DNA of 64,000 bases from Bacteroidota bacterium (GTDB taxonomy: Bacteria > Bacteroidota > Bacteroidia > B-17B0 > Aurantibacillaceae), in contig JADJDM010000024.1 in assembly GCA_016702705.1 (NCBI GenBank), forward strand, positions 17,718 to 81,717, read 5' to 3'. This document shows, in pieces, positions 45,695-54,554 of this stretch. Numbering within the stretch: position 1 is the first letter of the stretch; each line of letters starts with the position of its first letter. Both the position numbers and the translations under genes were made by a program. The notes below the pieces were generated by a model, which made no database searches, was not told the origin of the DNA, and saw nothing but the letters and a program-made list of their open reading frames with translations.

Positions 45695-46408
45695 TTATTC
45701 AACTTTTTTAAAACGCATTTGTAATACGCCCCAAAAAGCTTCTTTAAATATTTTTGTACTCATTTTAGAATAACCTTCTTCTCTATCTTTGAAGGAAATT
45801 GGAACTTCCTGAAGTTTAAACCCTTTTTTGTAAGCGTTATATTTCATCTCAATTTGAAATGCATAACCCATGAAACGAATCGAATCAAGTTTAATTGCTT
45901 CTAATACTTTACGTTTATAACATTTAAAACCTGCAGTTGTATCTTTAATGGGCAACCATAAAATCATTCGCACATAAACTGAAGCAAAATAGCTCATCAT
46001 AATTCTTCCTAGTGGCCAGTTTTTTACGCTTCCACCTTTTGTATAACGAGAGCCAATAGCAAGGTCGCAAGTTGTTTCACAAGCTTCTAATAAACGAATT
46101 AAATCATCTGGGTTGTGTGAAAAATCACAATCCATTTCAAAAATATAATCGTATTGATTTTTAATTGCCCACTTAAAACCATGAATGTATGCGGTTCCTA
46201 AGCCTAGTTTACCTTTGCGTTCTTCAATAAATAATTGTGAAGGATATTCTTGTTGTAGTTTTTTTACAATTTCAGCTATACCATCAAGAGAACCGTCATC
46301 AACAATAAGGACATGAAATTCTTTGAATAATAAAAAAACATAACATAGCATTTTTTCTACATTTTCTTTTTCATTATAAATAGATATAATTACTAAATTT
46401 TTTGCCAC
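45695..46408 (-). CDS. Polyprenol-phosphate mannosyltransferase-like GT2
   Basis: 237 residues. It follows the dolichyl-phosphate mannose synthase (DPM1) pattern: LVIISIYNEKENVEKML, VLIVDDGSLDGI, EMDCDFSHNPDDL, DLAIGSRYTKGG, and DTTAGFKCYKRKVLEAI. These are catalytic and sugar-binding motifs of GT2 enzymes that load a sugar onto a polyprenol phosphate, often for glycan or lipid assembly at the membrane. There is no membrane tail, so it is the single-domain type. Its stop lies 5 bases before the start of the acetyltransferase gene, which suggests co-transcription and shared glycan-building work. Confidence 0.88.
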   Translation of the reverse strand: MAKNLVIISIYNEKENVEKMLCYVFLLFKEFHVLIVDDGSLDGIAEIVKKLQQEYPSQLFIEERKGKLGLGTAYIHGFKWAIKNQYDYIFEMDCDFSHNPDDLIRLLEACETTCDLAIGSRYTKGGSVKNWPLGRIMMSYFASVYVRMILWLPIKDTTAGFKCYKRKVLEAIKLDSIRFMGYAFQIEMKYNAYKKGFKLQEVPISFKDREEGYSKMSTKIFKEAFWGVLQMRFKKVE

Positions 46409-46634
46409 GGCGTCTTAGGATGCGAATATACAACTAATATCCAATAACGCAGAAATCGGAATTAATTGTCTTTTTTGGGCGGTTAAAATATGTTAATCAA
46501 CTAAGTCAATAATTTCATAAAGAGCTGTTTTTTAGACCTTAAATTTCATTTTAACTATTTTAACAGCTCGCTTGGTCGAAATGCAGGGTTACCTTTGGCT
46601 AGTTCGGGGTATTTTTGGTGTCTATTACAAAAAC

Positions 46635-47006
46635 ATGAAAAAAACAATTACACTTTTATCCCTAGGTCTCGTTTTATTTTCTTTCTCTTCAAAGAAGGAA
46701 ATAGGGGTAGAATTTGGAACAGCGAGTTATTATCACAATAAATTTAATGGCAGAAAAACTACTTCGGGCGAACGCTTTAGTAACGATAGTTTAACAGCAG
46801 CTCATAAAACATTACCATTAGGAACTTTTGTAATGGTAACCAATTTAAAGAACGATTCAGTTGTTTACGTTAAGATTAACGATCGTTTACCATATAAATC
46901 TAAACGTAGTATTGATTTAAGCGTAAAAGCGGCAAAACAGCTTAATTTCATAAAGGCGGGTTTAACGAAAGTGCGGATTGAAGTTTTGCCAAGTATTAAA
47001 GGTTAA
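46635..47006 (+). CDS. RlpA-like septal ring lytic transglycosylase family protein
   Basis: 123 residues from MKKTITLLSLG; the frame extends 21 codons upstream, but the second Met begins a proper signal peptide (KKTITLLSLGLVLFSFSS). The mature part is a double-psi beta-barrel of the RlpA/expansin type: FGTASYYHNKFNGRKTTSGERF, AAHKTLPLGTFVMVTNLKN, then KINDRLPYKSKRSIDLS. RlpA cleaves naked glycan strands at the septum in some bacteria; for such short proteins the role is inferred. There is no SPOR domain and no T9SS tail. A long terminator follows at 47020. Confidence 0.8.
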   Translation: MKKTITLLSLGLVLFSFSSKKEIGVEFGTASYYHNKFNGRKTTSGERFSNDSLTAAHKTLPLGTFVMVTNLKNDSVVYVKINDRLPYKSKRSIDLSVKAAKQLNFIKAGLTKVRIEVLPSIKG

Positions 47007-47019
47007 TTAATTCAGAAAC

Positions 47020-47055
47020 AAAAAAAGAGGGAAGCAATAGCTTCCCTCTTTTTTT
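47020..47055 (+). terminator. Terminator of the RlpA-like gene
   Basis: A 16-bp stem: aaaaaaagagggaagc (47020-47035) with gcttccctcttttttt (47040-47055), a 4-base loop and a long T-run. Confidence 0.88.
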
Positions 47056-47073
47056 GTTGAGTATATCACAAAA

Positions 47074-47103
47074 AAAACGGCTCAACCTAGGTTGAGCCGT
47101 TTT
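47074..47103 (-). terminator. Terminator of the 47125-48885 gene
   Basis: A perfect 15-bp palindrome (aaaacggctcaacct / aggttgagccgtttt, 47074-47103), continued on the reverse strand by further T residues. It lies 21 bases beyond the stop of the reverse-strand T9SS gene and is separate from the neighbouring terminator at 47020-47055. Confidence 0.87.
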
Positions 47104-47124
47104 CAGTTATTGATGAATCAATAA

Positions 47125-48885
47125 TTATTTGTTGATAACAACACGCTTAGTAACTAAAGTACCACCATTGTTAACTTTAACAATGTAAGAACCAGCAGCT
47201 AAGTTTGTTAAATCGATAGAGTTGTTTCCTTTTGCTAATTTAGAAGAGTAAACATTTTCTCCGATGATGCTGTAAACAGCAACAGATGAGTTGTTTTCAG
47301 TAGCTTTCACTGTGAAAACACCAGCATTTGGGTTAGGGAAAATAGATACTACATCAGAAGCAACGTTAGATTTGATACCAACTAATGGAGCCTCAGCGAT
47401 TTCGATATCATCTAAAGCAATAACACAAGCCTTTGCAGCATCGTTATTAACAGCTCTGAAACCTAGGTAATAAGTACCTGTTGTAGCAGGAGTAAAATCA
47501 ACTGAATCTTGAACATAAGCAGCAGATTGTGCAATAGCAGTTAATGGCATTAGATTAGTAGTTAAAGTAGCAGGAGTATTATCGCTACCCATGTTAATTT
47601 CTAATTGAGCAGCTAATGTTGGTAAAGCATTAGGAACCCATCTCCAGTATTTTAAACGGTAAGTAGTTCCACCTGTGAATGATAAACAACCAGTGATTAA
47701 AGTTTGCTCACTTAAACCAGCTTGAGGATTACCTGCACCATCGTTCTCATAAACTAACATATTGTTTGTTCCTGTGTTAGGGAAGTTGTTGTCCCACTGC
47801 CATCCACTAGTAGATAAATCAGTGTTATAATTTAAATAGTTAGTTAAATCTGGATCAGCAGCTTCAAAGCTATTTGTCATTGGAGTAGAAACAGTTGGGT
47901 AAGTTTCAACTGTAGCACTTGTAGCATTATTTGCTAAAGAAGCATCATTAGTAACAACTAAACCAACAGCAACAGTGTGAGTTGCAACACCGCTTAAATC
48001 AGCAGTAGCAGTAAAAGTATAAGTAACTGAGCTACCTGCATTAATAGTACCAGTGTAAGTTTCGTTTACTGGAGCACCTCCATCAACTGACATACTAACA
48101 CCAGGATTAACGATTGGATTCATACCAACATTGTTAATAGTAACACTAACTGGAGAAGTTGCAGATAAACCACAAGAAGCATCAGGAAGAACTACACCAG
48201 AAACAGAACCGTCATCAGAAGGTTGGTCTTCGATTTTAACATCGTCAACTAACCACCAATAATCCCAAAAACCAATGTATCTAAATTTTACTAAAACAGC
48301 AGCAGCATTACCTGCAGCAGCAGAGATATCAACAGATACAGTTTCAGGATCAGCTGATTCAGCATTTCCGCCTGTTGCATAAGAACCATTAACTTTGTAT
48401 TCTGTCCAAGTAGTTCCACCATCAGTACTTACTCCAACAAATGTAGAGTCTAAGTATCTCATATAATGTTGTTCGAACACTAAGTTAACATTAGGATGAC
48501 CAGTTAAATTAATAGGAGTAGCAGTTCTCATTTCAGCATCGTTAGGATCCGTTTGGCTAGTTCCATCAGAATCAAACATCGCAAAATTACCACCTGAAGT
48601 AGAGTTAATTAAAAATCCTGTAGGCGATTGGTTAGGACCAGTAGTTCCAATAACCCAAGTTTGGCCTAAACTTAAATTATCAACGAAAGTCCAATTTGCA
48701 GGAGTTGAGAAGTCATCAGACCAAACAATTGCTTGAACCTCATTTGGGTTTGTAACCTTAGTTTTTGCTACAGAAACGTTTTTGTTTCTGAAACCTGTAC
48801 CTTTGGTCATTTTTTTCTTAGCTGTTTGCGCGAAAGAACCTCCGGCTAACAAAACTGAAAAAGCTAATAAGTAGATTTTTTTCAT
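47125..48885 (-). CDS. Choice-of-anchor-J/CARDB-type T9SS cargo protein
   Basis: 586 residues. Signal peptide 1-19 (ends GGSFAQ). Residues about 55-215 form a choice-of-anchor-J or MAM-like jelly roll (IVWSDDFSTPANWTFVDNLS, GGTTWTEYKVNG, FRYIGFWDYWWLVDDVKI). About 230-320 is an Ig-like/CARDB domain (CGLSATSPVSVTINNVGMNP). A second jelly-roll follows (about 335-500, WQWDNNFPNTGTNN). It ends with a type A sorting domain from about 505 (VVSIFPNPNAGVFTVKAT, VAVYSIIGENVYS, LAAGSYIVKV, VTKRVVINK). It should be exported and anchored by the T9SS. Codons look regular and stable, suggesting strong expression. Function inferred as adhesin or binding protein. Confidence 0.88.
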   Translation of the reverse strand: MKKIYLLAFSVLLAGGSFAQTAKKKMTKGTGFRNKNVSVAKTKVTNPNEVQAIVWSDDFSTPANWTFVDNLSLGQTWVIGTTGPNQSPTGFLINSTSGGNFAMFDSDGTSQTDPNDAEMRTATPINLTGHPNVNLVFEQHYMRYLDSTFVGVSTDGGTTWTEYKVNGSYATGGNAESADPETVSVDISAAAGNAAAVLVKFRYIGFWDYWWLVDDVKIEDQPSDDGSVSGVVLPDASCGLSATSPVSVTINNVGMNPIVNPGVSMSVDGGAPVNETYTGTINAGSSVTYTFTATADLSGVATHTVAVGLVVTNDASLANNATSATVETYPTVSTPMTNSFEAADPDLTNYLNYNTDLSTSGWQWDNNFPNTGTNNMLVYENDGAGNPQAGLSEQTLITGCLSFTGGTTYRLKYWRWVPNALPTLAAQLEINMGSDNTPATLTTNLMPLTAIAQSAAYVQDSVDFTPATTGTYYLGFRAVNNDAAKACVIALDDIEIAEAPLVGIKSNVASDVVSIFPNPNAGVFTVKATENNSSVAVYSIIGENVYSSKLAKGNNSIDLTNLAAGSYIVKVNNGGTLVTKRVVINK

Positions 48886-48990
48886 GTGTTTATATTTAAA
48901 ATTAATTTGGAGGTAAAGATAAAATTAAATTTTCTTTACAACACTAAATTTCCTGCCTTTTTTATACTTATTTTTACATTTTAACATTTC

Positions 48991-49713
48991 ATGATGCAAA
49001 AAATAGATATTCTGGCAATTGGAGTTCATCCTGATGATGTTGAGTTATCATGCAGCGGTACTTTACTTAAACACATTGCCGCTGGTAAAAAATGTGCGAT
49101 TCTTGATTTAACAAAGGGAGAGTTGGGAACTAGGGGTAGTGCTGAGCTACGAACTATTGAAGCAAACAACTCCTCAAAACTAATGGGACTTACATTTCGT
49201 TATCAATTAGACTTAAAAGATGGTTTTTTCTTAAACAATGAGGAAAGTATAAAAGAAATATGTAAAGTCATTAGAGCTTCGCAACCAGAAATTGTTTTAG
49301 CAAATGCAGTAGAAGATAGGCACCCAGATCATGGGCGTGCAGCTAAATTAATTGCCGACGCATGCTTTTATTCGGGGCTTTCAAAAAATGAAACTGAATT
49401 TAATGGCGTTAAACAAGGCGCTTGGAGGCCAAAAGCTGTTTATCACTACATACAAGATCATTATATTCACCCTGATTTTGTAATTGATGTTACAAATTAT
49501 GCAGAAAAAAAACGTGAAGCGATTATGTGTTTTTCCTCTCAATTTTTTGACCCTAAAAGTACAGAGCCTCAAACCCCAATTTCGAGTGCGGAGTTTATAG
49601 AGAGTTTATTTGCTAAAATGAGCATATGGGGAAGAGCAATGGGAGTGAAGTATGCAGAAGGTTTTACAGTTACTCGTTACCCTGGAGTGGATAATTTATT
49701 TGATTTGAAATAA
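48991..49713 (+). CDS. bshB1: Bacillithiol biosynthesis deacetylase BshB1
   Basis: 240 residues. LmbE/PIG-L-type zinc deacetylase with the metal-binding GVHPDDVELS (12-20) and EDRHPDHGRA (111-114 HPDH), plus TKGELGTRGSAELR and GSGRAMGVKYAEGF-like ending, typical for BshB1. It removes the acetyl group from GlcNAc-malate, the second step of bacillithiol synthesis. Bacillithiol is the low-molecular-weight thiol of many Bacteroidota. bshA and bshC are not in this window. The lnt gene starts 2 bases after the stop with a GTG codon, so the two are coupled. Confidence 0.9.
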   Translation: MMQKIDILAIGVHPDDVELSCSGTLLKHIAAGKKCAILDLTKGELGTRGSAELRTIEANNSSKLMGLTFRYQLDLKDGFFLNNEESIKEICKVIRASQPEIVLANAVEDRHPDHGRAAKLIADACFYSGLSKNETEFNGVKQGAWRPKAVYHYIQDHYIHPDFVIDVTNYAEKKREAIMCFSSQFFDPKSTEPQTPISSAEFIESLFAKMSIWGRAMGVKYAEGFTVTRYPGVDNLFDLK

Positions 49714-49715
49714 TT

Positions 49716-51332
49716 GTGAAAATTAAACATCCAATAGTTTTAAGTTTATTAAGCGCTTTTCTATTGAGCATTTCGTGGCTACCGTATTGCACTATTTTTA
49801 TTTTTGTAGCCTTTGTTCCTTTGTTTTTTATTACTGAACATTACGATTCACGTCACGCAATTAAGCGCCGAAAAATTAAGCAGTTTGGACTAATATTTTT
49901 ATCACTTTTACTTTGGAATCTTTTAACTACTTGGTGGGTTTATAATGCAAGTCCCGCTGCCGTTTTAGCATTTGTACTGAATGCATTATTTATGACATGG
50001 GTTTTTCGTTTGTCGGTTTGGTTTGGACGTTATGTTCCAAAATCACTGGCACTATTTGTTATTATTCCGTTTTGGTTGAGTTTCGAATATCTTCATCAGC
50101 AGTGGGATTTAAGTTGGACTTGGTTAAACTTAGGAAATGTGTTTGCTTTTCAATCCTCATGGGTGCAATGGTATGAGTTTACCGGTGTTTCGGGGGGCAC
50201 TTTGTGGATTTGGTTAATTAATATTCTTGTATTCTCAATTTTAAAAGAGAAATCAATAGCAAGTGCTTGGAATAAAAGTAAATTAATAAAAGCAAGTTGC
50301 GTGTTAGTATTTCCTGTTTTAATTTCATTTGTTTTATTTTATACCGTTGATTCACGAATTAAAAGTTCACAACTAAAAGCACAAAATGTTTTAATTGTTC
50401 AACCCAATATTGACCCTTACAACGAAAAATTTACATCTGATCAGCAAACACAATTGGATAAGTTAATGCGCTTGGTTTTTGAAAAGGATTCGAGTTTAAT
50501 TAGACAGGCAAACTATTTAGTTTTACCCGAAACTTTTTTAACAGAGAATGTTTGGGAAGCAGAACTGGAGCAAGCAAGTGCCATATTGTTTTTAAAAGAA
50601 AAGCTATTGAGTGTAAATCCAGATTTGGTAATTATTACTGGTGCTAATACTTTACAAGATTATATGGCTAATGAGTATATTCCCGAGTCGGCTCATAAGT
50701 TTAGAGATGGACCGGGTTATTATGACTTTTTTAATACTGGATTGCAAATTGATAATTCGGAACATTGCCAAGTGTATCACAAATCAAAATTAGTTCCTGG
50801 CGTAGAAATAATGCCATTCCCATGGTTATTAAAACCACTTGAGGATTACGCAATTAAATTAGGCGGTACATTCGGAAGTTTAGGCACTCAAAAAGAAAGA
50901 ATAGCTTTTTTAAATAAAAAAAATGCAATTAAAGTAGCGCCAGTTATTTGTTACGAAAGTGTTTATCCAGAATATGTTACTGGTTACATTAAAAACGGGG
51001 CAAATTTTATAGCAATCATAACCAACGACGGTTGGTGGGGAGAAACCCCAGGGTATAAACAACACTTAGCTTATGGTGCATTAAGGGCTATTGAAACTCG
51101 TAAGCCAATTGTAAGGTCTGCTAATACAGGGGTTTCATGTTTTATTAATGAACAAGGTGTGTTGTCTCAACAAACACCGTATTGGGAAGAAGCGGTTATT
51201 CAATCAACTATTTATCCAAATACATTCGAAACTTTTTTCGTTCGTTTTGGAGATTTTTTAGCAAAAGCAGCCTTGGTTGCAATGCTTGGTATTTTTGTTC
51301 TTGGAATTACAAAACGTTTTATTAAAAGGTAG
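49716..51332 (+). CDS. lnt: Apolipoprotein N-acyltransferase
   Basis: 538 residues with GTG start (49716), two bases after bshB1. Seven or so membrane helices occupy about residues 5-220, then a nitrilase-fold catalytic domain with Glu272 in LVLPETFLTENVW, Lys356 in VYHKSKLVPGVE, and Cys412 in APVICYES, the Glu-Lys-Cys set of Lnt. NDGWWGETPGYKQHLAYGALRAIETRKPIVRSANTG is the conserved active-site and substrate region. It transfers a third fatty acyl chain to diacylated lipoproteins in the inner membrane, consistent with the many lipoproteins encoded here. Family length is about 510-550. Confidence 0.95.
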   Translation: MKIKHPIVLSLLSAFLLSISWLPYCTIFIFVAFVPLFFITEHYDSRHAIKRRKIKQFGLIFLSLLLWNLLTTWWVYNASPAAVLAFVLNALFMTWVFRLSVWFGRYVPKSLALFVIIPFWLSFEYLHQQWDLSWTWLNLGNVFAFQSSWVQWYEFTGVSGGTLWIWLINILVFSILKEKSIASAWNKSKLIKASCVLVFPVLISFVLFYTVDSRIKSSQLKAQNVLIVQPNIDPYNEKFTSDQQTQLDKLMRLVFEKDSSLIRQANYLVLPETFLTENVWEAELEQASAILFLKEKLLSVNPDLVIITGANTLQDYMANEYIPESAHKFRDGPGYYDFFNTGLQIDNSEHCQVYHKSKLVPGVEIMPFPWLLKPLEDYAIKLGGTFGSLGTQKERIAFLNKKNAIKVAPVICYESVYPEYVTGYIKNGANFIAIITNDGWWGETPGYKQHLAYGALRAIETRKPIVRSANTGVSCFINEQGVLSQQTPYWEEAVIQSTIYPNTFETFFVRFGDFLAKAALVAMLGIFVLGITKRFIKR

Positions 51333-51377
51333 AAGTAATTACTTAAGAAAATTGTTGTTTTTTGAGTTCAAGAATTG

Positions 51378-51416
51378 TTGAATTATTGACCTTTATTTTA
51401 AAACACAATAATTCAA
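51378..51416. terminator. Weak stem-loop between lnt and the 51432 gene
   Basis: ttgaattattg (51378-51388) and caataattcaa (51406-51416) are perfectly complementary 11-base arms with a 17-base loop. They lie in the short spacer between convergent genes. Confidence 0.4.
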
Positions 51417-51431
51417 TATCTAAGCAATTAA

Positions 51432-51815
51432 TTATTTGGATTGCTGTTCTCTTAACCAAGCTAATGCCTTTTCACGGTTATCAAAAAAGCGAGTAGGAAC
51501 AAAAGGTTTACTTACTTGAAGGTATAATTTCCCTAAAATACTTTCGTGTAATTTAGTGCTATACATTGCAACTGCTTTAACATGGTGACTATATTCTTCC
51601 GAAGCGCCTGCTCTTCGGGCGTCAGCACTCGCGTCCATGTAGCCTTCCGATTCCATTAAAACAACGAATTTTTTACCAGGAAGGTAATCAAGCGATAATT
51701 GTTTTGATTCCCAAATATCTTTTTCTTGCAACTTCACATCTTTCTTTACTATAAACTCTATTAGCAAATCATCATGCACATGCATTTTAAAGGAAGGAGT
51801 CTCAAAGGTTTTCAT
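51432..51815 (-). CDS. Small conserved protein, STAS/SpoIIAA-like fold
   Basis: 127 residues with no signal peptide or membrane segment. It starts ETPSFKMHVHDDLLIEFIVK, continues KDIWESKQLSLDYLPGKKFVVLMESEG and SADARRAGASEEYSHHVKAVAMYS, and ends with PTRFFDNREKALAWLREQ. Alternating beta and alpha segments, and an ending of the type FxDxxxAxxWL, recall SpoIIAA/STAS-like proteins common in Bacteroidota and Cyanobacteria. The biochemical role is unknown. It lies downstream of the metH stop by 39 bases on the same strand and could share its transcript. Confidence 0.6.
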   Translation of the reverse strand: MKTFETPSFKMHVHDDLLIEFIVKKDVKLQEKDIWESKQLSLDYLPGKKFVVLMESEGYMDASADARRAGASEEYSHHVKAVAMYSTKLHESILGKLYLQVSKPFVPTRFFDNREKALAWLREQQSK

Positions 51816-51854
51816 AAGAAGTATTAGAAATTTGTATTGTAAATATACAAATTT

Positions 51855-54554
51855 CTAATAACTCAAAATAGGCCCCAACCATTTTTCTGCCTCAGCAACA
51901 CTCATGTTTTTTCTCTTTGCATAATCTGCAACTTGTTCCTGATTTATTTTACCTGTCCCAAAATAGTGAGAGTCTTTGCTTCCAATATAGAACCCACTTA
52001 CAGCGGCTGTTGGCACCATTGCTAAACTATCAGTTAAAATGATTCCTGTATTTTTTTCTACATCCAATAATTTCCAAAGAGTTAGTTTCTCAGTATGGTC
52101 GGGTTGTGCTGGATAACCTGGAGCTGGACGGATACCTGCGTATTCTTCCTTAATCAAGTCTTCGTTTTTAAGATTTTCATCTTTTGCATAACCCCAATAT
52201 TCTTTACGAACTTTTTTATGCATTAATTCTGCAAATGCTTCGGCTAATCTATCTGCTAAAGCTTTCAACATGATTGCACTATAGTCGTCATGATCAGCTT
52301 CAAAACGCGCCACATGTGCATCGATGCCGATGCCGGTTGTTAATGCGAAAGCTCCGATAAAATCATTGGACCCTTCGAGTGCCTCAGGGGCCAATGATTT
52401 TGGTTTTACAAAATCAGATAAGGCAACATTGTATTGCCCCGCTGGTTTTTTACTTTGCTGACGAATAGTGTGTAAAGTTGCAATTTGTTTTTCGTTTTCA
52501 TAAACTGCAATATCATCTTCATTAATTGTATTTGCAGGATAGATTCCAATTACAGCTCTTGCTTCTAACCATTTTTCGGAAATGATTTTTTTAAGCATTG
52601 CTTGCGCATCGTTAAATAATTTAGTTGCTTCAGCGCCGCGTGTTGCATCCGATAATATTTTAGGATACGAACCTTTCATTTCCCAACTGTGGAAAAATGG
52701 CGTCCAATCAATGTATTCAGCTATTTCGTTTAAATCGTAATTGGTAAACACTTTGTTGCCTGTAAAGCTTGGTTTTACAATTTCTTGTTTGCTCCAATCA
52801 ATTGGGAATTTATTTTCTCTTGCTTCAGCTAATGATAAAAATTTATTTTGTGATTGTGCATTTTTATTTTGTTCACGTACGCGCTCATAATCTTTATTTA
52901 CTTCTGCCATAAACGCACCGCGTAATTCTTCAGAAATTAAACTACTTGCAACAGGAACAGATTTACTTGCATCATTTACATGTACAACTGGCCCCGAATA
53001 ATTTTGTGCAATCTTTACAGCGGTGTGCACTTTAGAAGTAGTCGCACCACCTATTAATAAAGGAGTTTTAAAATTTAAACGCTCCATTTCTTTTGCTACG
53101 TGAACCATTTCATCTAATGATGGAGTAATTAATCCACTTAATCCAATAATATCAACGTTATGTTTTTTAGCTTCTTCTAAAATTTTATCGCATGAAACCA
53201 TCACACCTAAATCTATGATTTCATAATTGTTACACGCTAGTACAACACCAACAATATTTTTACCAATATCATGTACATCACCTTTAACGGTTGCCATTAA
53301 TATTTTTCCAGCATTTGTTCTGCCGTTTCCAACTATACCAGCTTTAGCATTATCTTCTTTTTCTTTTAATAAATGTGGTTCAAGATACGCAACTGCTTTT
53401 TTCATTACACGTGCGCTCTTTACTACTTGTGGTAAAAACATTTTTCCACTTCCAAATAAATCACCTACCACATTCATTCCATCCATTAATGGACCTTCAA
53501 TTACGTGTAATGGTCTTCCTAATTTTAAGCGTGCTTCTTCTGTGTCTTCATCAATGTATTCTACAATTCCTTTTACTAATGCATGACTTAAACGCTCTTC
53601 CACTGTGCCTTTTCGCCAAGCTTCATCTTTTTCTGTCTTCTCTTTTGTAATTCCTTTTAATGATTCAGCATGCTCAACCAAACGCTCTGTTGCATCATCT
53701 CTTCTGTTTAATAAAACATCTTCAACTAACTCTAATAATGTTTTATCAATATCATCGTACACTTGTAATTGCGATGGATTCACAATTCCCATGTCCATTC
53801 CATGTTTTATAGCATGGTATAAAAATGCTCCGTGTATTGCTTCACGAACATGGTCGTTACCGCGGAAAGAGAAAGAAACATTACTTACACCACCACTAAC
53901 TTTTGCATATGGAAGATTTTCTTTAATCCATTTTGTTGCATTAAAAAAGTCTAATGCGTTTAAACGATGTTCTTCCATTCCTGTTGCAACAGGGAAAATA
54001 TTTGGATCGAAAATAATATCTTGTGCAGGGAATTCAACTTTGTTTACTAAAACATCATAAGCACGTTTGCAAATTTCTTTTCTTCTTTCTAATGTGTCAG
54101 CTTGACCAACTTCATCAAAAGCCATTACAATTACTGCTGCACCGTATTGTTTAATTTTTAATGCTTGTTCAATGAATTTTTCTTCGCCTTCTTTTAATGA
54201 AATGGAATTTACAATTGCTTTTCCTTGTACACATTTTAAACCTGCTTCTATCACTGTCCATTTAGAAGAGTCAATCATAATAGGCACTCTACAAATATCA
54301 GGTTCGGATGCGATTAAATTTAAGAAGGTAGTCATAGCTTGTTCGCTGTCTAACATTCCTTCATCCATGTTTACATCAATGACTTGTGCGCCGCCTTCCA
54401 CTTGTTCGCGGGCAATAGATAATGCTTCTTCAAAATTTCCTTCTTTAATTAAGCGTAAGAATTTTTTAGAACCAGTAACGTTTGTACGTTCACCCACATT
54501 CATGAAATTACTTTCAGGTGTTAGTGTAAAAGGTTCTAATCCGCTTAAGTGCAT
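51855..54554 (-). CDS. metH: Cobalamin-dependent methionine synthase, pterin/B12/AdoMet-activation subunit
   Basis: 899 residues, equivalent to the last three quarters of E. coli MetH. It starts with the pterin-binding domain (NFMNVGERTNVTGSKKFLRL, DVNMDEGMLD), then the cap and cobalamin-binding domain with the B12 ligand His428 in GDVHDIGKN, SGLITPSLDEMV and IGGATTSKVHT, and the AdoMet-activation domain with RPAPGYPAQPDH. With the upstream 337-residue homocysteine-binding subunit it forms a full methionine synthase. The start ATG overlaps the upstream stop as TAATG, so translation is coupled. A split MetH of this kind is common in Bacteroidota; the AT-rich junction lies where the single-chain form has its linker. 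Confidence 0.94.
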   Translation of the reverse strand: MHLSGLEPFTLTPESNFMNVGERTNVTGSKKFLRLIKEGNFEEALSIAREQVEGGAQVIDVNMDEGMLDSEQAMTTFLNLIASEPDICRVPIMIDSSKWTVIEAGLKCVQGKAIVNSISLKEGEEKFIEQALKIKQYGAAVIVMAFDEVGQADTLERRKEICKRAYDVLVNKVEFPAQDIIFDPNIFPVATGMEEHRLNALDFFNATKWIKENLPYAKVSGGVSNVSFSFRGNDHVREAIHGAFLYHAIKHGMDMGIVNPSQLQVYDDIDKTLLELVEDVLLNRRDDATERLVEHAESLKGITKEKTEKDEAWRKGTVEERLSHALVKGIVEYIDEDTEEARLKLGRPLHVIEGPLMDGMNVVGDLFGSGKMFLPQVVKSARVMKKAVAYLEPHLLKEKEDNAKAGIVGNGRTNAGKILMATVKGDVHDIGKNIVGVVLACNNYEIIDLGVMVSCDKILEEAKKHNVDIIGLSGLITPSLDEMVHVAKEMERLNFKTPLLIGGATTSKVHTAVKIAQNYSGPVVHVNDASKSVPVASSLISEELRGAFMAEVNKDYERVREQNKNAQSQNKFLSLAEARENKFPIDWSKQEIVKPSFTGNKVFTNYDLNEIAEYIDWTPFFHSWEMKGSYPKILSDATRGAEATKLFNDAQAMLKKIISEKWLEARAVIGIYPANTINEDDIAVYENEKQIATLHTIRQQSKKPAGQYNVALSDFVKPKSLAPEALEGSNDFIGAFALTTGIGIDAHVARFEADHDDYSAIMLKALADRLAEAFAELMHKKVRKEYWGYAKDENLKNEDLIKEEYAGIRPAPGYPAQPDHTEKLTLWKLLDVEKNTGIILTDSLAMVPTAAVSGFYIGSKDSHYFGTGKINQEQVADYAKRKNMSVAEAEKWLGPILSY

